Positions 1 through 9,797 of a DNA stretch of 64,000 bases are shown here, in pieces (within the stretch, counting starts at the first letter, position 1; each line of letters begins with the position of its first letter). The translations under genes were made by a program, and so were the position numbers. The notes beneath the pieces are model-generated. The model saw only the letters and a program-made list of their open reading frames with translations. It searched no databases and had not been told where the DNA came from. The stretch covers positions 143,128 to 207,127 of the forward strand of contig JAWKTV010000012.1 of assembly GCA_041398905.1 (NCBI GenBank), read 5' to 3'. Source of the DNA: JAWKTV01 sp041398905. GTDB lineage: Bacteria; Planctomycetota; Planctomycetia; Planctomycetales; Planctomycetaceae.

Positions 1-797
1 AACAGGATCAGCTCAGGCCGACACCGCGCGGCGATCTTTTCGAGGGCGTTGGCGAAGCCCTGCCGGTAGTCTTGCCGCGAGACGCCGAACTTCAGTGGGA
101 GGTTGAGGGTCGCACCGAGTCCGTTGCCGGTGCCCGTCTCGTCGGCCGCGCCAGTGCCGGGGTAAAACGGCCAGCGATGCAGCGAGAGGAAGTGAACCTG
201 CCCGTCATCATAGAACATGTCCTGGGTGCCGTTCCCGTGATGTACGTCCCAGTCGACGATCAGCACGCGGTCGAGGTCGTGCGCCGCCCGTACATGCGCG
301 GCGGCAACGGCGATGTTGCCGAACAGGCAGAAGCCCATCGCTTTGTGTGGCAGGGCGTGATGGCCGGGTGGGCGAACGAGGCAGAGCGCACGATTGGCCT
401 CGCCGGCGATTACGCGATCAACAGCATCAACGGCCGTGCCCGCCGCGAGGCGGGCGACGTTGTACGACTCTTTCGAGGCGATGGTGTCGGGATCGAGGTT
501 CCCGCCTCCCGACGCGGCGAAGATCCGCACGTTCTCGATGTGGTCTTTCGAATGGACGAGTTCGAGGTCCGAGTCCTCGGCGGGCCGCGTCGCAACGCGG
601 GTGCAGCGGTCCAGGAGTCCATCGGCGGACAGGCGTCGACGAATCGCGACGAGCCGTTGCGGGCATTCCGGATGCGACCGGGTCTCATGCTGCTCGAAGA
701 CCGGGTCGTCATACAGGAGGACCGGTTTTGCCGGCGACGGAGGGGGCGTCGGCGGGCTGGTGGGAGGTTCCGGGGAATTCGGTGGCGTCGGTGACAT
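1..797 (-). CDS. Histone deacetylase family protein (partial, C-terminus beyond window)
   Basis: Zinc-dependent deacetylase of the HDAC/acetoin-utilisation/polyamine deacetylase family. The frame opens at ATG 797 and stays open to base 1, so about 265 residues are visible and the C-terminus lies outside the window. After a Pro/Ser/Thr-rich leader the domain starts at LLYDDPVFEQHE. Family motifs are visible: RPPGHHA (tandem His) near residue 140, DWDVHHGNGTQDMF (metal Asp and His) near residue 180, and FYPGTGAADE. The start lies inside the 3' end of the upstream DUF2784 gene (89-base overlap), which suggests co-transcription. I see no downstream alternative start before the domain. The substrate cannot be told from sequence; bacterial members act on acetylated small molecules or proteins. 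Confidence 0.9.
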   Translation of the reverse strand, partial: MSPTPPNSPEPPTSPPTPPPSPAKPVLLYDDPVFEQHETRSHPECPQRLVAIRRRLSADGLLDRCTRVATRPAEDSDLELVHSKDHIENVRIFAASGGGNLDPDTIASKESYNVARLAAGTAVDAVDRVIAGEANRALCLVRPPGHHALPHKAMGFCLFGNIAVAAAHVRAAHDLDRVLIVDWDVHHGNGTQDMFYDDGQVHFLSLHRWPFYPGTGAADETGTGNGLGATLNLPLKFGVSRQDYRQGFANALEKIAARCRPELIL

Positions 798-1197
798 CCG
801 TCGGTCTCCAGCGAAGCGGGGCCACCCAGAGTGTACCGGCAACCAGTGCGCCGAACAGTGAGTAGATCAGCGTAAAGACCCACGGCGGGGCGGTGAAGAA
901 CAGGGCGTCATGCACCCAGTTGGCGATGAAGTCGCCCTGGTAGCTTTCCTGCCCGGCGGCGTCTCGCAGCCACTTCTCCCAAGTCGTCAGAGGGCAGGTG
1001 ATACCGGCCCAGGCTTCCAGCACAACGACCAGAATGGCCGCGAGGTGCAAGAGGCGAAACCTCGGACTCCGCACCCACGCCCACCCCCGCCCTGCTCCGA
1101 CAAGAACTGCCACCTGCCCCAGCAGCACGAACAGCACGAATGCCGCGTGGACAACCACGACCAGATCGGCGAGCAGGCGATAAACGATGGGAGGCAT
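709..1197 (-). CDS. DUF2784 family membrane protein
   Basis: A 162-aa protein with three or four hydrophobic helices: LLADLVVVVHAAFVLFVLLG near the N-terminus, HLAAILVVVLEAW, and a C-terminal pair around LIYSLFGALVAGTLWV. The order and the ITCPLTTWEKWLRDAAG segment match the DUF2784 family, a small inner-membrane protein of unknown function. The domain seems to end near residue 135. The last 27 residues are polar, proline-rich and overlap the deacetylase gene in another frame, so the true C-terminus might be shorter. ATG 1197 is preceded by a weak purine stretch. No function is proposed beyond membrane location. Confidence 0.8.
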   Translation of the reverse strand: MPPIVYRLLADLVVVVHAAFVLFVLLGQVAVLVGAGRGWAWVRSPRFRLLHLAAILVVVLEAWAGITCPLTTWEKWLRDAAGQESYQGDFIANWVHDALFFTAPPWVFTLIYSLFGALVAGTLWVAPLRWRPTDVTDATEFPGTSHQPADAPSVAGKTGPPV

Positions 1198-1395
1198 GCG
1201 GACGGGAGTCCCATTGACGCCTGTTTATTCCCGCCACTCTTTCCCGCAAGTTACGTGGAATCCTCTGGCGGCAATTGACGACGCTGTGGCGAAGGAGAAT
1301 GTGAACCTGCTATCTTGGAGACGCACCTTGACCGCGTCACGTTGTCGCACCCGCGGCACTTTCGTCCCGGTCCAAGCCGCCAAACTTGTCCCGTC

Positions 1396-1641
1396 ATGAA
1401 CATCCTGTATTACGTCATCGTTGGTATCGTGGCCGGTTTCCTCGCCGGTAAGCTCACCAAGGGGAGCGGGTTCGGGCTGCTGGGTAACCTGGTCGTCGGC
1501 ATCCTGGGAGCCATTGTCGGCGGGTTCGCGTTCGGGCTGTTGGGGGTGCAGGCGAACGGCACGATCGGGGAGATTGTCACCGCGACCGTGGGCGCGATTC
1601 TGCTGTTGTTCCTCGTCACGATGGTCGCCGGGAAGAAGTAG
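1396..1641 (+). CDS. YeaQ/GlsB/YmgE family (transglycosylase-associated) membrane protein
   Basis: An 81-aa, almost wholly hydrophobic protein starting MNILYYVIVGIVAGFLAGKL. It has the family's three glycine-rich helices: residues about 3-20, 28-50 (GLLGNLVVGILGAIVGGF) and 58-79. Family members are small stress-associated inner-membrane proteins; the old name 'transglycosylase-associated' reflects annotation history rather than a shown activity. The frame is open upstream, but ATG 1396 fits the normal family length, so I chose it. It stands alone between the leftward DUF2784 gene and rimO. Confidence 0.85.
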   Translation: MNILYYVIVGIVAGFLAGKLTKGSGFGLLGNLVVGILGAIVGGFAFGLLGVQANGTIGEIVTATVGAILLLFLVTMVAGKK

Positions 1642-1749
1642 TCCGTTCCACTCGCCCGCAACGCGCCATAGGATGGCGGATTCGCAATCGATCCGAGCGT
1701 TGGATCGATTGACGCATCAGCGACTGCCTTACTGAGTACATGGCTAACG

Positions 1750-3208
1750 ATGGACCTCCCGATCCTCTCCGACATCCCGCAGTTGCCGCAGGCTCCCTCA
1801 ACGGGTGGTGATTCGCGGGGCACCTACGCCTTCGTCTCGCTCGGCTGCCCGAAGAATCTCGTTGACAGCGAGAAGATGCTCGGCTCGCTCGCGGTCGATG
1901 GTTACACCCTTGTCTCCGATCCCGCCGCCGCGGACTTCGTAATCGTCAATACCTGCGGCTTCATCGATGAGTCACGGGCCGAGTCCAAGGCGGTCATTCA
2001 GGAGATGATCGACCTGAAGCAGGCCGGCAAGACGAAAGGGGTCATCGTCGCCGGCTGCCTGCCCGAACGAGTCGGCAGGGGTTCGCCGCGCGAGGAACTG
2101 CCGGGCATCGACCATATCGTCGGCGTCTGGGGACGCGACGAAATCGCACAGGTCGCCGACCGTTTGGTCGGTGAAGAATATGAACGCTGCAGCCGGCCGG
2201 GATGACCGGCGAGGGTGGCCGGCTCACCGTCGGCGACACCCACGAACTGTCATCCGCCCCGCGCTTCATCCGGGCAAGCTCGACGACCGCGCGCGACTTC
2301 GGATCACTCCCCGGCACTTCGCCTATCTCAAGATCCTCCGAAGGCTGCGACCGCACCTGCACCTTCTGCTCGATCCCCAAGATGCGGGGGAAGCACATCA
2401 CCAAGCCGATCGAACAGATCATCGAAGAGGCTCGCGAACTGGTGGCCGACGGCGTGCAGGAGCTGATTCTCGTCGCCCAAGACACCACGTACTACGGCAT
2501 GGACCTCTACGGTGAAGTCCGGCTCGTACAACTGCTGAAGGAGCTGGAACAGGTCGATGGCCTGAAGTGGCTGCGGCTGATGTACCTCTACCCGGTCAAC
2601 TTCACCGACCAGCTCATCGCCACCATTGCCGAGTCGGAACGGGTCATCCCATACCTCGACATGCCGCTTCAGCACATCTCCACGCCGGTGCTCCGCCGCA
2701 TGCAGCCGCGTCAACCGCGAGCAGACGGAGACGCTCGTCTCCAAGCTGCGGCAGAACATCCCGAATCTGGTGCTCCGAACGACCTTCATCACCGGGTTTC
2801 CCGGCGAGACAGTCGAGCAGTTTGAGGAGTTGCGGGAGTTCGTCGAAGTGACCCGTTTCGAGCGGATGGGGTATTTACCTTCTCGCCTGAGCCGGGCACC
2901 CCGGCAATGAAGCTCGACGGCCATCTGCCGAAGGAAGTGGCGGAGGAACGCCGCGACAGTCTGATGGCGTTGCAGCAGGAATGCGCGTTCGACTTCGCCG
3001 ATTCGCTCGTCGGCTACGAACTCGACTGCCTGATCGACGACCAGATTGACGACCATACCTGGGTCGGCCGATTGTACGCCGATGCCCCGGAGATCGACTC
3101 GCAGGTGGTGGTCCGCGGTGAGGAGTCGAAGTCGGCAGTTTCCAGTCGGTCGAGATCATCGGCCGCGACGACTACGACCTTGTGGCGGAAGTCGCGGAAG
3201 CGGAGTGA
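1750..3208 (+). CDS. rimO: Ribosomal protein S12 methylthiotransferase RimO (frame broken by several indels)
   Basis: Radical-SAM enzyme that adds a methylthio group to the conserved aspartate of ribosomal protein S12. It begins with the MTTase N-domain (FVSLGCPKNLVDSEKML, VNTCGFIDESR, VAGCLPER, cluster cysteines), then the radical-SAM motif CDRTCTFCSIP near 2345, then TGFPGET, and ends with a TRAM-like domain (GRLYADAPEIDSQVVV). The reading frame changes about five times: between 2165 and 2240, then near 2334 (extra C after AAGAT), 2706, 2869 (GGGGG read as GGGG) and 3126 (GG read as G). Similarity resumes each time in the next frame and all motifs are intact. I infer sequencing indels in one functional gene rather than a pseudogene. 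The stop TGA at 3206-3208 follows the frame that ends DLVAEVAEAE. Confidence 0.88.
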
Positions 3209-3234
3209 CCCTCCGGTCGGCTCGGACTGCTTTG

Positions 3235-4194
3235 CTACCGTTCACTCCCGCCCTTCAACCTCACCGACGCCACCACTCGCCACGCCCACTCGACTTCTCT
3301 GGTGGGGATGCGCTGCACCGGGTACTGCTCGTTCACCGGAATCAGCACGTAGTCGTCCCCTTCCCGTCGCAGCAGCTTGCAGGAGACGCCAAGCTGTCCT
3401 CGCTGGCGGATCACACACGGGTGGCCATCGTCGGCTGGGCGCATCGGGTGATGTGATGACCAGGTCCCCGTCGGCATAACGGGGAACATGCTTTGGCCGT
3501 CGATCCGCCACGCGACGCAGCGGGGGTACCTTTCCCGGATCGCCCCGGCTGCAAGAAACTCCAGGATGCCATTGTCGTCCGGTCGCGACCACTGCACGAG
3601 CGACACCTGACTCCCGTCGCTCGACGTCACCTGCGACGCCGCTTCCGCCGGCCGATCGAGACAACGCTGCAGCATCGGCTCGAGTCGGGCGTCGGCGAGC
3701 AGGCCATCACCCGCTTCGTCCAGCTCGCTCCAGAAGTGCGCCCGTCCTGCGGACGTGCTGCCAACGAGCGGAATCAATTCCGATCGCCGCTGATGCGCCA
3801 GCACCGGGGAGTCAGGCAGCCTGCCCCCTCCGTCACGTTCGGCCTGACGCAGTTGTTCGAGCATCCGTTCCGCGAGCGGCCACAAGTCTGGACGCCGCGT
3901 CAGCAGATCGTGAAGCTGCTCAGCGAGGTCGGTTGCGAGCGGCTCGGTCTTGCTTGCGATCGTGGCTTCCCGCGGACCGATACCCGCGACGAGCCATTCC
4001 AGGCGAGTCCCGGTCAGCTCGGCTGCCCGCCACAGCAGTTCCGCGGGCGGTACGCGATCCTGCTCATAGAGGGCATAGGTTGTCGGGCTAATACCCAGTT
4101 CCCGGGCGAACCGCGCTCGGCCACGATGCCCGAAGTGCAACTCGCGTAGCTCCGCCAACCTGTCGCAGATCGCCTGTCGCGGGTTGCTCGTCAT
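3235..4194 (-). CDS. XRE-family HTH / S24 (LexA-like) repressor
   Basis: About 319 aa from ATG 4194. The N-terminal HTH spans about residues 5-65 (LAELRELHFGHRGRARFARELGISP then TYALYEQ). A long helical linker follows, then a C-terminal S24 peptidase fold with the Ser nucleophile in WRIDGQSMFP and the likely Lys partner in SCKLLRRE. Such proteins repress promoters and self-cleave or are inactivated under stress. Between about 3435 and 3475 the protein reads as unlike sequence (PTGTWSSHHP), whereas the neighbouring frame reads DGDLVITSPDAP. This fits one missing G followed by one extra C, a compensating indel pair that leaves the overall frame open. The convergent rimO stop lies 26 bases away. 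A promoter with a 12-bp palindrome sits just upstream. Confidence 0.85.
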   Translation of the reverse strand: MTSNPRQAICDRLAELRELHFGHRGRARFARELGISPTTYALYEQDRVPPAELLWRAAELTGTRLEWLVAGIGPREATIASKTEPLATDLAEQLHDLLTRRPDLWPLAERMLEQLRQAERDGGGRLPDSPVLAHQRRSELIPLVGSTSAGRAHFWSELDEAGDGLLADARLEPMLQRCLDRPAEAASQVTSSDGSQVSLVQWSRPDDNGILEFLAAGAIRERYPRCVAWRIDGQSMFPVMPTGTWSSHHPMRPADDGHPCVIRQRGQLGVSCKLLRREGDDYVLIPVNEQYPVQRIPTREVEWAWRVVASVRLKGGSER

Positions 4195-4208
4195 CAGTGA
4201 AGGAAACC

Positions 4209-4237
4209 TTGCGGTCTTGAACGCGATCGCGTACAAT
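4209..4237 (+). promoter_or_regulatory. Candidate rightward promoter with palindromic operator
   Basis: TTGCGG (4209-4214), a 17-base spacer and TACAAT (4232-4237) form a good sigma-70-type promoter reading away from the S24 repressor gene. The 12-bp perfect palindrome ACGCGATCGCGT (4221-4232) fills the spacer and touches the -10, so a bound dimer would block it. The repressor start codon is only 15 bases to the left. Autoregulation or control of a divergent transcript is an inference. Confidence 0.45.
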
Positions 4238-4398
4238 CGGAGCGTCAGACGATCTCGGCTTTGCGGGCACCGATTCTGGTCAGAACACGACCCGAGTCAC
4301 ATGCCGCAAGACGCTCAGTGACGACCGCGCGACTTGGTGGTGGAGTCGGCCAAGTGCGGAATCGTCATCAAAGGTGCAGCTTCAATTGGATTGAATGG

Positions 4399-4581
4399 AT
4401 GCCCAAGAGAACCCGTACAATCGCGCCATCTGCGGGCAGTACGCCCGCCATCGAGCAACTGCGTCGCCAACTTTGCAGCCTCGAACAACTCCAGCTCTTG
4501 CAATTGCGACTGATTCGGCATGCCAGTGCTCAAGTCGCCGCTGAGCAGCCCGTGAAGGCCGCTCGCAATCGCGCAAGATAG
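4399..4581 (+). CDS. Possible small helical protein, unrecognised
   Basis: A 60-aa frame, MPKRTRTIAPSAGSTPAIEQ followed by a leucine/glutamine-rich amphipathic helix (LRRQLCSLEQLQLLQLRLIRHA). It is downstream of the candidate promoter at 4209-4237 and opposite the S24 repressor gene, so it would be the natural target of that repressor. No clear Shine-Dalgarno is seen, and overlapping frames on both strands are also open. The rest of 4195-4636 holds no other convincing gene. I do not recognise the family. Confidence 0.25.
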   Translation: MPKRTRTIAPSAGSTPAIEQLRRQLCSLEQLQLLQLRLIRHASAQVAAEQPVKAARNRAR

Positions 4582-4636
4582 CTCCCGGCTTGATCGATCA
4601 GGTGTGTCGAGTCCTGTCGATGATACACTCGGTCAG

Positions 4637-5121
4637 CTAATCGAGTTCGGCCACCGCCGCTCGCACCGCGGCGGCGTGACCCTCGACCTTTACCTTCGGC
4701 CAGGCCGCGGCGATCTTCCCCGCCTTGTCGATCAAGAACGTCGACCGCTGCAGACCCATCGACTTCTTGCCGTACATGTTCTTCTCGACCCACACGCCGT
4801 ACTTCTCAGCCACGGCGTGGTCTTCGTCGGAGAGCAGCACGAACGGCAGCTCGAATTTGCGGATGAACTTCTCATGCGAGTCGAGTCCGTCCGTACTCAC
4901 GCCCAGAATCACCGTGTCACTCTTCGCGAAGTCCTGGTGAGCGTCCCGAAATTCGCAGGCTTCCTTCGTACACCCCGGGTGTTGTCACGCGGGTAGAAGT
5001 ACAGCACGACATTCCGTTCGCCCTTGAAGTCGCTCAGGCGAACCTTGCCGCCAGAGGAGGCGGGCAGGATAAAGGCGGGCGCGCGGGCACCAACCTGGGG
5101 CTGGGAAATGCTGTCGGACAT
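4637..5121 (-). CDS. bcp: Thioredoxin-dependent thiol peroxidase (Bcp/PrxQ), one indel
   Basis: Peroxiredoxin that reduces peroxides using thioredoxin. ATG 5121 starts MSDSISQPQVGARAPAFILP, then SDFKGERNVVLYFYPRDNTPG. In the corrected frame the peroxidatic and resolving cysteines form the PGCTKEACEFRD motif. The second half (ILGVSTDGLDSHEKFIRKF to STFLIDKAGKI) is in another frame. The switch lies near 4978, where the sense strand reads CCC before GGGG and the family needs CCCC, so a one-base deletion in a homopolymer explains it. Corrected length is about 161 aa, normal for the family. It is divergent from ahcY. Confidence 0.9.
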
Positions 5122-5205
5122 GATGGATTCTCGGGAGGAACTGAGGCGCAGCCACATTGAAGAACGCGGTTGTCGTTTCCTGCCCTCCGATCTTAGTCCG
5201 CTCGG

Positions 5206-5249
5206 ACAGTGCTTCAAGCAGCCCCCCACAGTGCTTCAAGAAGCCCCCC
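5206..5249 (+). repeat. 22-bp tandem duplication
   Basis: Two adjacent 22-base units (5206-5227 and 5228-5249) beginning ACAGTGCTTCAAG and ending CAGCCCCCC or AAGCCCCCC differ at a single base. They lie in the 347-bp divergent space between bcp and ahcY. I see no SAH riboswitch core or clear promoter in the rest of this gap (5122-5468). Confidence 0.8.
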
Positions 5250-5468
5250 AACGATGACGACAGTCGCGGCGGTGACCGGTTCGTCAAACCCATCTCCCGT
5301 AAACTCCCGTCCCCGCCTTGATCCCCTCTTGTCGCTCCGGGGGGATTCGCCTATGGTCTCGTCAATTCAACACATCCCTCGCTCATAGCCCCGTCATCAA
5401 GGCTGATGGTGGCGGCGGGATTGGTCGCTTCGCTCTTCCCATACGGGATGCAATTGCAAGGAACTGAT

Positions 5469-6803
<1,335 letters not shown>

Positions 6804-6882
6804 GGCCAACCCGGCGGCCCCGCCGCCGAGTTGCGTGACCCAGCGAGCGCAACAACAACGCGCGCCTCAGATCCGTCAAAGA

Positions 6883-6927
6883 TAAACCGGGTAGCCGATC
6901 CCCAGATCAGCTGCCCGGTTTATTGTT
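6883..6927 (+). terminator. Intrinsic terminator after ahcY
   Basis: A 13-base stem TAAACCGGGTAGC (6883-6895) pairs with GCTGCCCGGTTTA (6910-6922), with one G-U pair and a 14-base loop, and is followed by the T-rich TTGTT. It sits 80 bases past the ahcY stop on the same strand. Confidence 0.7.
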
Positions 6928-6929
6928 GC

Positions 6930-7265
6930 GCTGACGGCAAAGAGGGGCACGATCTCCAGGGAAACCGACTCGGTGAGACCCGGTCAATCAAGATCGGCCG
7001 AGTCACGGGTGCGCTAGATTGGCTGCATCCTGCGGAAACGAATGCGAATCCAAGGGTTCCCGCCGTCGCGAGCCACCCTTGGCCCCAACTGACCTCGACG
7101 CCACATTATTCGAGCATCGCGAACCGACCGTCAGGACTTCTGACTTGCATGACCGACTGGTCCAGCGTCCCAGCCAGCCCTGTCCCGACAGTCGGCCGCT
7201 CCATTTGCCAACGAACTCACTGCAGGGATTGGGTGAACCCCGTTGTTGAGACTGTGCGGCGTTCG
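6930..7265. other. Intergenic, nothing recognised
   Basis: About 335 bases between the ahcY terminator and the end of the leftward gene at 7266. Open frames here are short and lack starts with ribosome binding sites. No RNA gene or repeat was seen. Confidence 0.6.
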
Positions 7266-7955
7266 TTACGCGGAGAGGGCCAGGAGGCCGGCGGTGGTGA
7301 GTTCGCGGAGTGACGCCAGGAGTTCGTCCAGAGGGGCGGACGGTTGCCGCAGCAGCAGTTGGTCGAGGGTCAGGCTTCCCGCCTGCTGAATGTGTGACAG
7401 CAGGGCCGCCAGGCTGGTCGACAATCGCGCAAGGCAGGTCGTGTTGCCAACCGGGAAGCAGACGATCAGATCGGGTTCGTCGTTGGCGTGCTCGTCGACG
7501 ATCCGCGTGAGTGAACAGATGGTGATCGGATTCGAGAACAGAGTGAGCGAACAGCCGAGATCGAGTTGCCCGAGCAGTGTGGCGTTGCCGGCGGCGAGAT
7601 GCTGGAAGTGGAGATGCCGCAGTCGCTGATCGAGAGCCGCGCACGCAATGGGCGACCCTTCGAGAATGTCGGCGAGCAGGGCCGCGCGCGAGTCGGCCCG
7701 CTCGATCAGCCAGTCGAGCAAGTGATCGAGGCCGACCATTCGGGCGTGCTGGCGCGGCGTCAGCGAGGCGAGGTAGTCGTTCAACAGGGCCTCGAACGAC
7801 TCGAAGCCGTCTGCCAGCAAGGGGCAGTCCGACGAGTCGGCTACCTCTTTCAACTGGATTCGTGGCGGTGCGACGGGGTTGGAAAGTGGAGACTCGTTTG
7901 AATCGACCGTTGCGGCATGGTGGGGAGCTGGGGAGAGCAGTTTGGCTGCAGGCAT
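7266..7955 (-). CDS. Unrecognised helical protein
   Basis: A 229-aa protein from ATG 7955, preceded by GGAG nine bases upstream. The frame is open further upstream (to 8237), but that extension runs through a terminator hairpin and has low protein-like quality, so I chose 7955. The first 40 residues are Pro/Ser/Ala-rich. The rest is predicted alpha-helical (FESFEALLNDYLASLTPRQH, DHLLDWLIERADSRAALLAD) and ends LTTAGLLALSA, which resembles a winged-helix or sensor-like C-terminus. I do not recognise a family. The neighbours give no functional clue. Confidence 0.65.
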   Translation of the reverse strand: MPAAKLLSPAPHHAATVDSNESPLSNPVAPPRIQLKEVADSSDCPLLADGFESFEALLNDYLASLTPRQHARMVGLDHLLDWLIERADSRAALLADILEGSPIACAALDQRLRHLHFQHLAAGNATLLGQLDLGCSLTLFSNPITICSLTRIVDEHANDEPDLIVCFPVGNTTCLARLSTSLAALLSHIQQAGSLTLDQLLLRQPSAPLDELLASLRELTTAGLLALSA

Positions 7956-8090
7956 GGGGGCGGACTCCGGTTCCTTGGGGGTGACGTGGAGTCGTCCTGA
8001 TCGGTGCCGAGATGTCGGCCAGCGTCCGGCGTCAGATGCCGTCCGTAACTTCCTTGATTTTGCCCGGCAGAAAGTGTGCGGAATCGAGAG

Positions 8091-8132
8091 AAAAAATGAG
8101 GCTCCTCGCTCCCCCCGAAGACGAGGAGCCTC
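8091..8132 (-). terminator. Strong minus-strand intrinsic terminator with no CDS upstream
   Basis: GAGGCTCCTCG (8098-8108) and CGAGGAGCCTC (8122-8132) form a perfect 11-bp stem with a 13-base loop. On the minus strand it is followed by six U residues (the A tract at 8091-8096). No minus-strand coding sequence lies between it and the rightward gene at 8509, so it would end a short non-coding RNA or attenuate the leader of the gene at 7955. Confidence 0.75.
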
Positions 8133-8508
8133 GACATCCGACGCCGACCACCGACATCGGCTGCTTACGTTCGACACGAATGCAAAGGGTGGGCCATTCG
8201 TCCGCACCAGCACCAAAAACGATTCAACCCGCTTCAAGGAAATACGTTACAGCACCGCACGCCCATCTACCGACCTTGCTGGGTTTGTCATCAATTCCGA
8301 TTCTCCTGTCCTCAGAGCGACGACATTACAACGCCTGAATGTCAGTTTGGGCGGTATACAAGGGGCCTGACGGTTTAGCCTGTTGTGACGATCTGCCCGC
8401 TCCCGGTCATCCAGCCGCTACGACCACCCGATACAGAACAACGGGTATGTCCGTCAGCGCATTCACTGATGCGTCGAGACGGCTGGAATATGTTCAGGAG
8501 AGTCGAAA

Positions 8509-9717
8509 ATGTCTGGCGAGCCAATTCCTCCGCGCGGGCCGCAGTCCAGCCAAGCAGTCAGCGACGCTGTAGGCCGACAACTGGTGCGAGTCTGCATCAT
8601 GTGCGCCGTCGCGATGGGCATCGGGTTCTGGCTCGGCCAGCGCATGGTGCGGAATCAGTTGCAGTCGCAGGACGTTGTCGTCTCGCAGCTTCAGCAGGAG
8701 ATTCGGGCACTGACGGGCGACGTCCAGCGGCTCGAGTCGGCCGCTCGGCAGACGAACGGACAGTTCGGGAACGCGCTGGCCGAGGTCAAGTCGTTACAGA
8801 ACGTCGAGCTGAAGACTGAGGTCCGCGAAGCCGCCCGGGACCATGTAGAACTGGAACAACTCCTGCGTCAGCACATGTCGTTCACGCGGTTGCTGCACTC
8901 CGCGAGTCTGGCGGAATTCGAACCGTATCGCCGCAAGCAACTGGCGGTCCCTCCCGAATTGATTGATGAATCGCTGCGACGGCTCGAGTCCACGCAGGCT
9001 GAGCAGCAGTCGTTCTTGCTGGAACTGGTCCGCGACATGGCCGCCGGGGCGGCGCAGCGAATCGCGGAGATCGACAGCCGCGGGCTGCAGGCGAACAACC
9101 GCACGGCCGCTCCGACGGGGACCGAGACTCGGCCCAGCCTGACGGCCGCGGTGAACCACTTTATCCAGCGTGCGGTACCGGACCCGGTGTTGCTTGATCC
9201 ACGCTCGGCAAGTCCCGTCAGCTCCGTGTCGCCGCAGCTCGACACACTCGCCCCGGCGGCTTTTCCGGTGGGTGACGAGGCGCTGTCACTGGCGGATAGT
9301 GAGGTCGTCGTCATTCGGCAGACGCCGGAGTCTGAAGCCGTGACTTACGAGGGGAACACGGGGAGTGCGTCGACGCCGCCCGTGGTCCTCGATGCCGACC
9401 TGGTTTCGCGGTCGATCGACCTCCCTGCCGGTAACGAACCGCCTGGCGGGCTGTCTGGAGAAGCGGCGATCATCGCCACGGCGGCCTGCGAGCCAACCCC
9501 TGGAGCGAGCAATCTGGAGCCAACGGCGGACTTCACTGTCCCCGCACTGAGGCGAGTCGAGCAACCGCCGACACAGCAGCCGGTCCGGCGTCCTGGAATT
9601 CTGAGCTTCGCGTCCGGTCGCAGGGTTGTCGAGAAGCCGCCGGCCGAGGCGGCCTTACCGCACGACGACACCGCGAGCCGAGTGACGCAAGACGAACAGG
9701 ACACGCTCGTCGAGTAG
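8509..9717 (+). CDS. Membrane-anchored coiled-coil protein, unrecognised
   Basis: A 402-aa protein with a good AGGAGA Shine-Dalgarno before ATG 8509. One transmembrane helix at about residues 26-43 (VCIMCAVAMGIGFWLG) is followed by a coiled coil (QLQQEIRALTGDVQRLESAA) to about residue 110, a helical middle, and a long low-complexity Pro/Ser/Thr/Glu-rich tail from about residue 205. It looks like a single-pass envelope protein. It converges on the TolC-like gene with an 80-base gap. No family was recognised. Confidence 0.7.
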   Translation: MSGEPIPPRGPQSSQAVSDAVGRQLVRVCIMCAVAMGIGFWLGQRMVRNQLQSQDVVVSQLQQEIRALTGDVQRLESAARQTNGQFGNALAEVKSLQNVELKTEVREAARDHVELEQLLRQHMSFTRLLHSASLAEFEPYRRKQLAVPPELIDESLRRLESTQAEQQSFLLELVRDMAAGAAQRIAEIDSRGLQANNRTAAPTGTETRPSLTAAVNHFIQRAVPDPVLLDPRSASPVSSVSPQLDTLAPAAFPVGDEALSLADSEVVVIRQTPESEAVTYEGNTGSASTPPVVLDADLVSRSIDLPAGNEPPGGLSGEAAIIATAACEPTPGASNLEPTADFTVPALRRVEQPPTQQPVRRPGILSFASGRRVVEKPPAEAALPHDDTASRVTQDEQDTLVE

Positions 9718-9797
9718 TCGTCTCCCCGGCGATGGTACGCAGGGGCCGCGCGCTGGCGGTCCGCAGCTTCCCACCGGTCAGCGACGAATGATCCGGC

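Noticed and set aside
72..794. Open frame of 240 codons on the plus strand
   Set aside because: It is the antisense shadow of the histone deacetylase gene, whose catalytic motifs are read on the minus strand.
1750..3208. Programmed ribosomal frameshifting in rimO
   Set aside because: Five shifts at different sites without slippery sequences or downstream pseudoknots, and the same pattern in many unrelated genes; sequence error is simpler.
5250..5468. SAH or SAM riboswitch upstream of ahcY
   Set aside because: No conserved core or paired helices of the known classes could be found.
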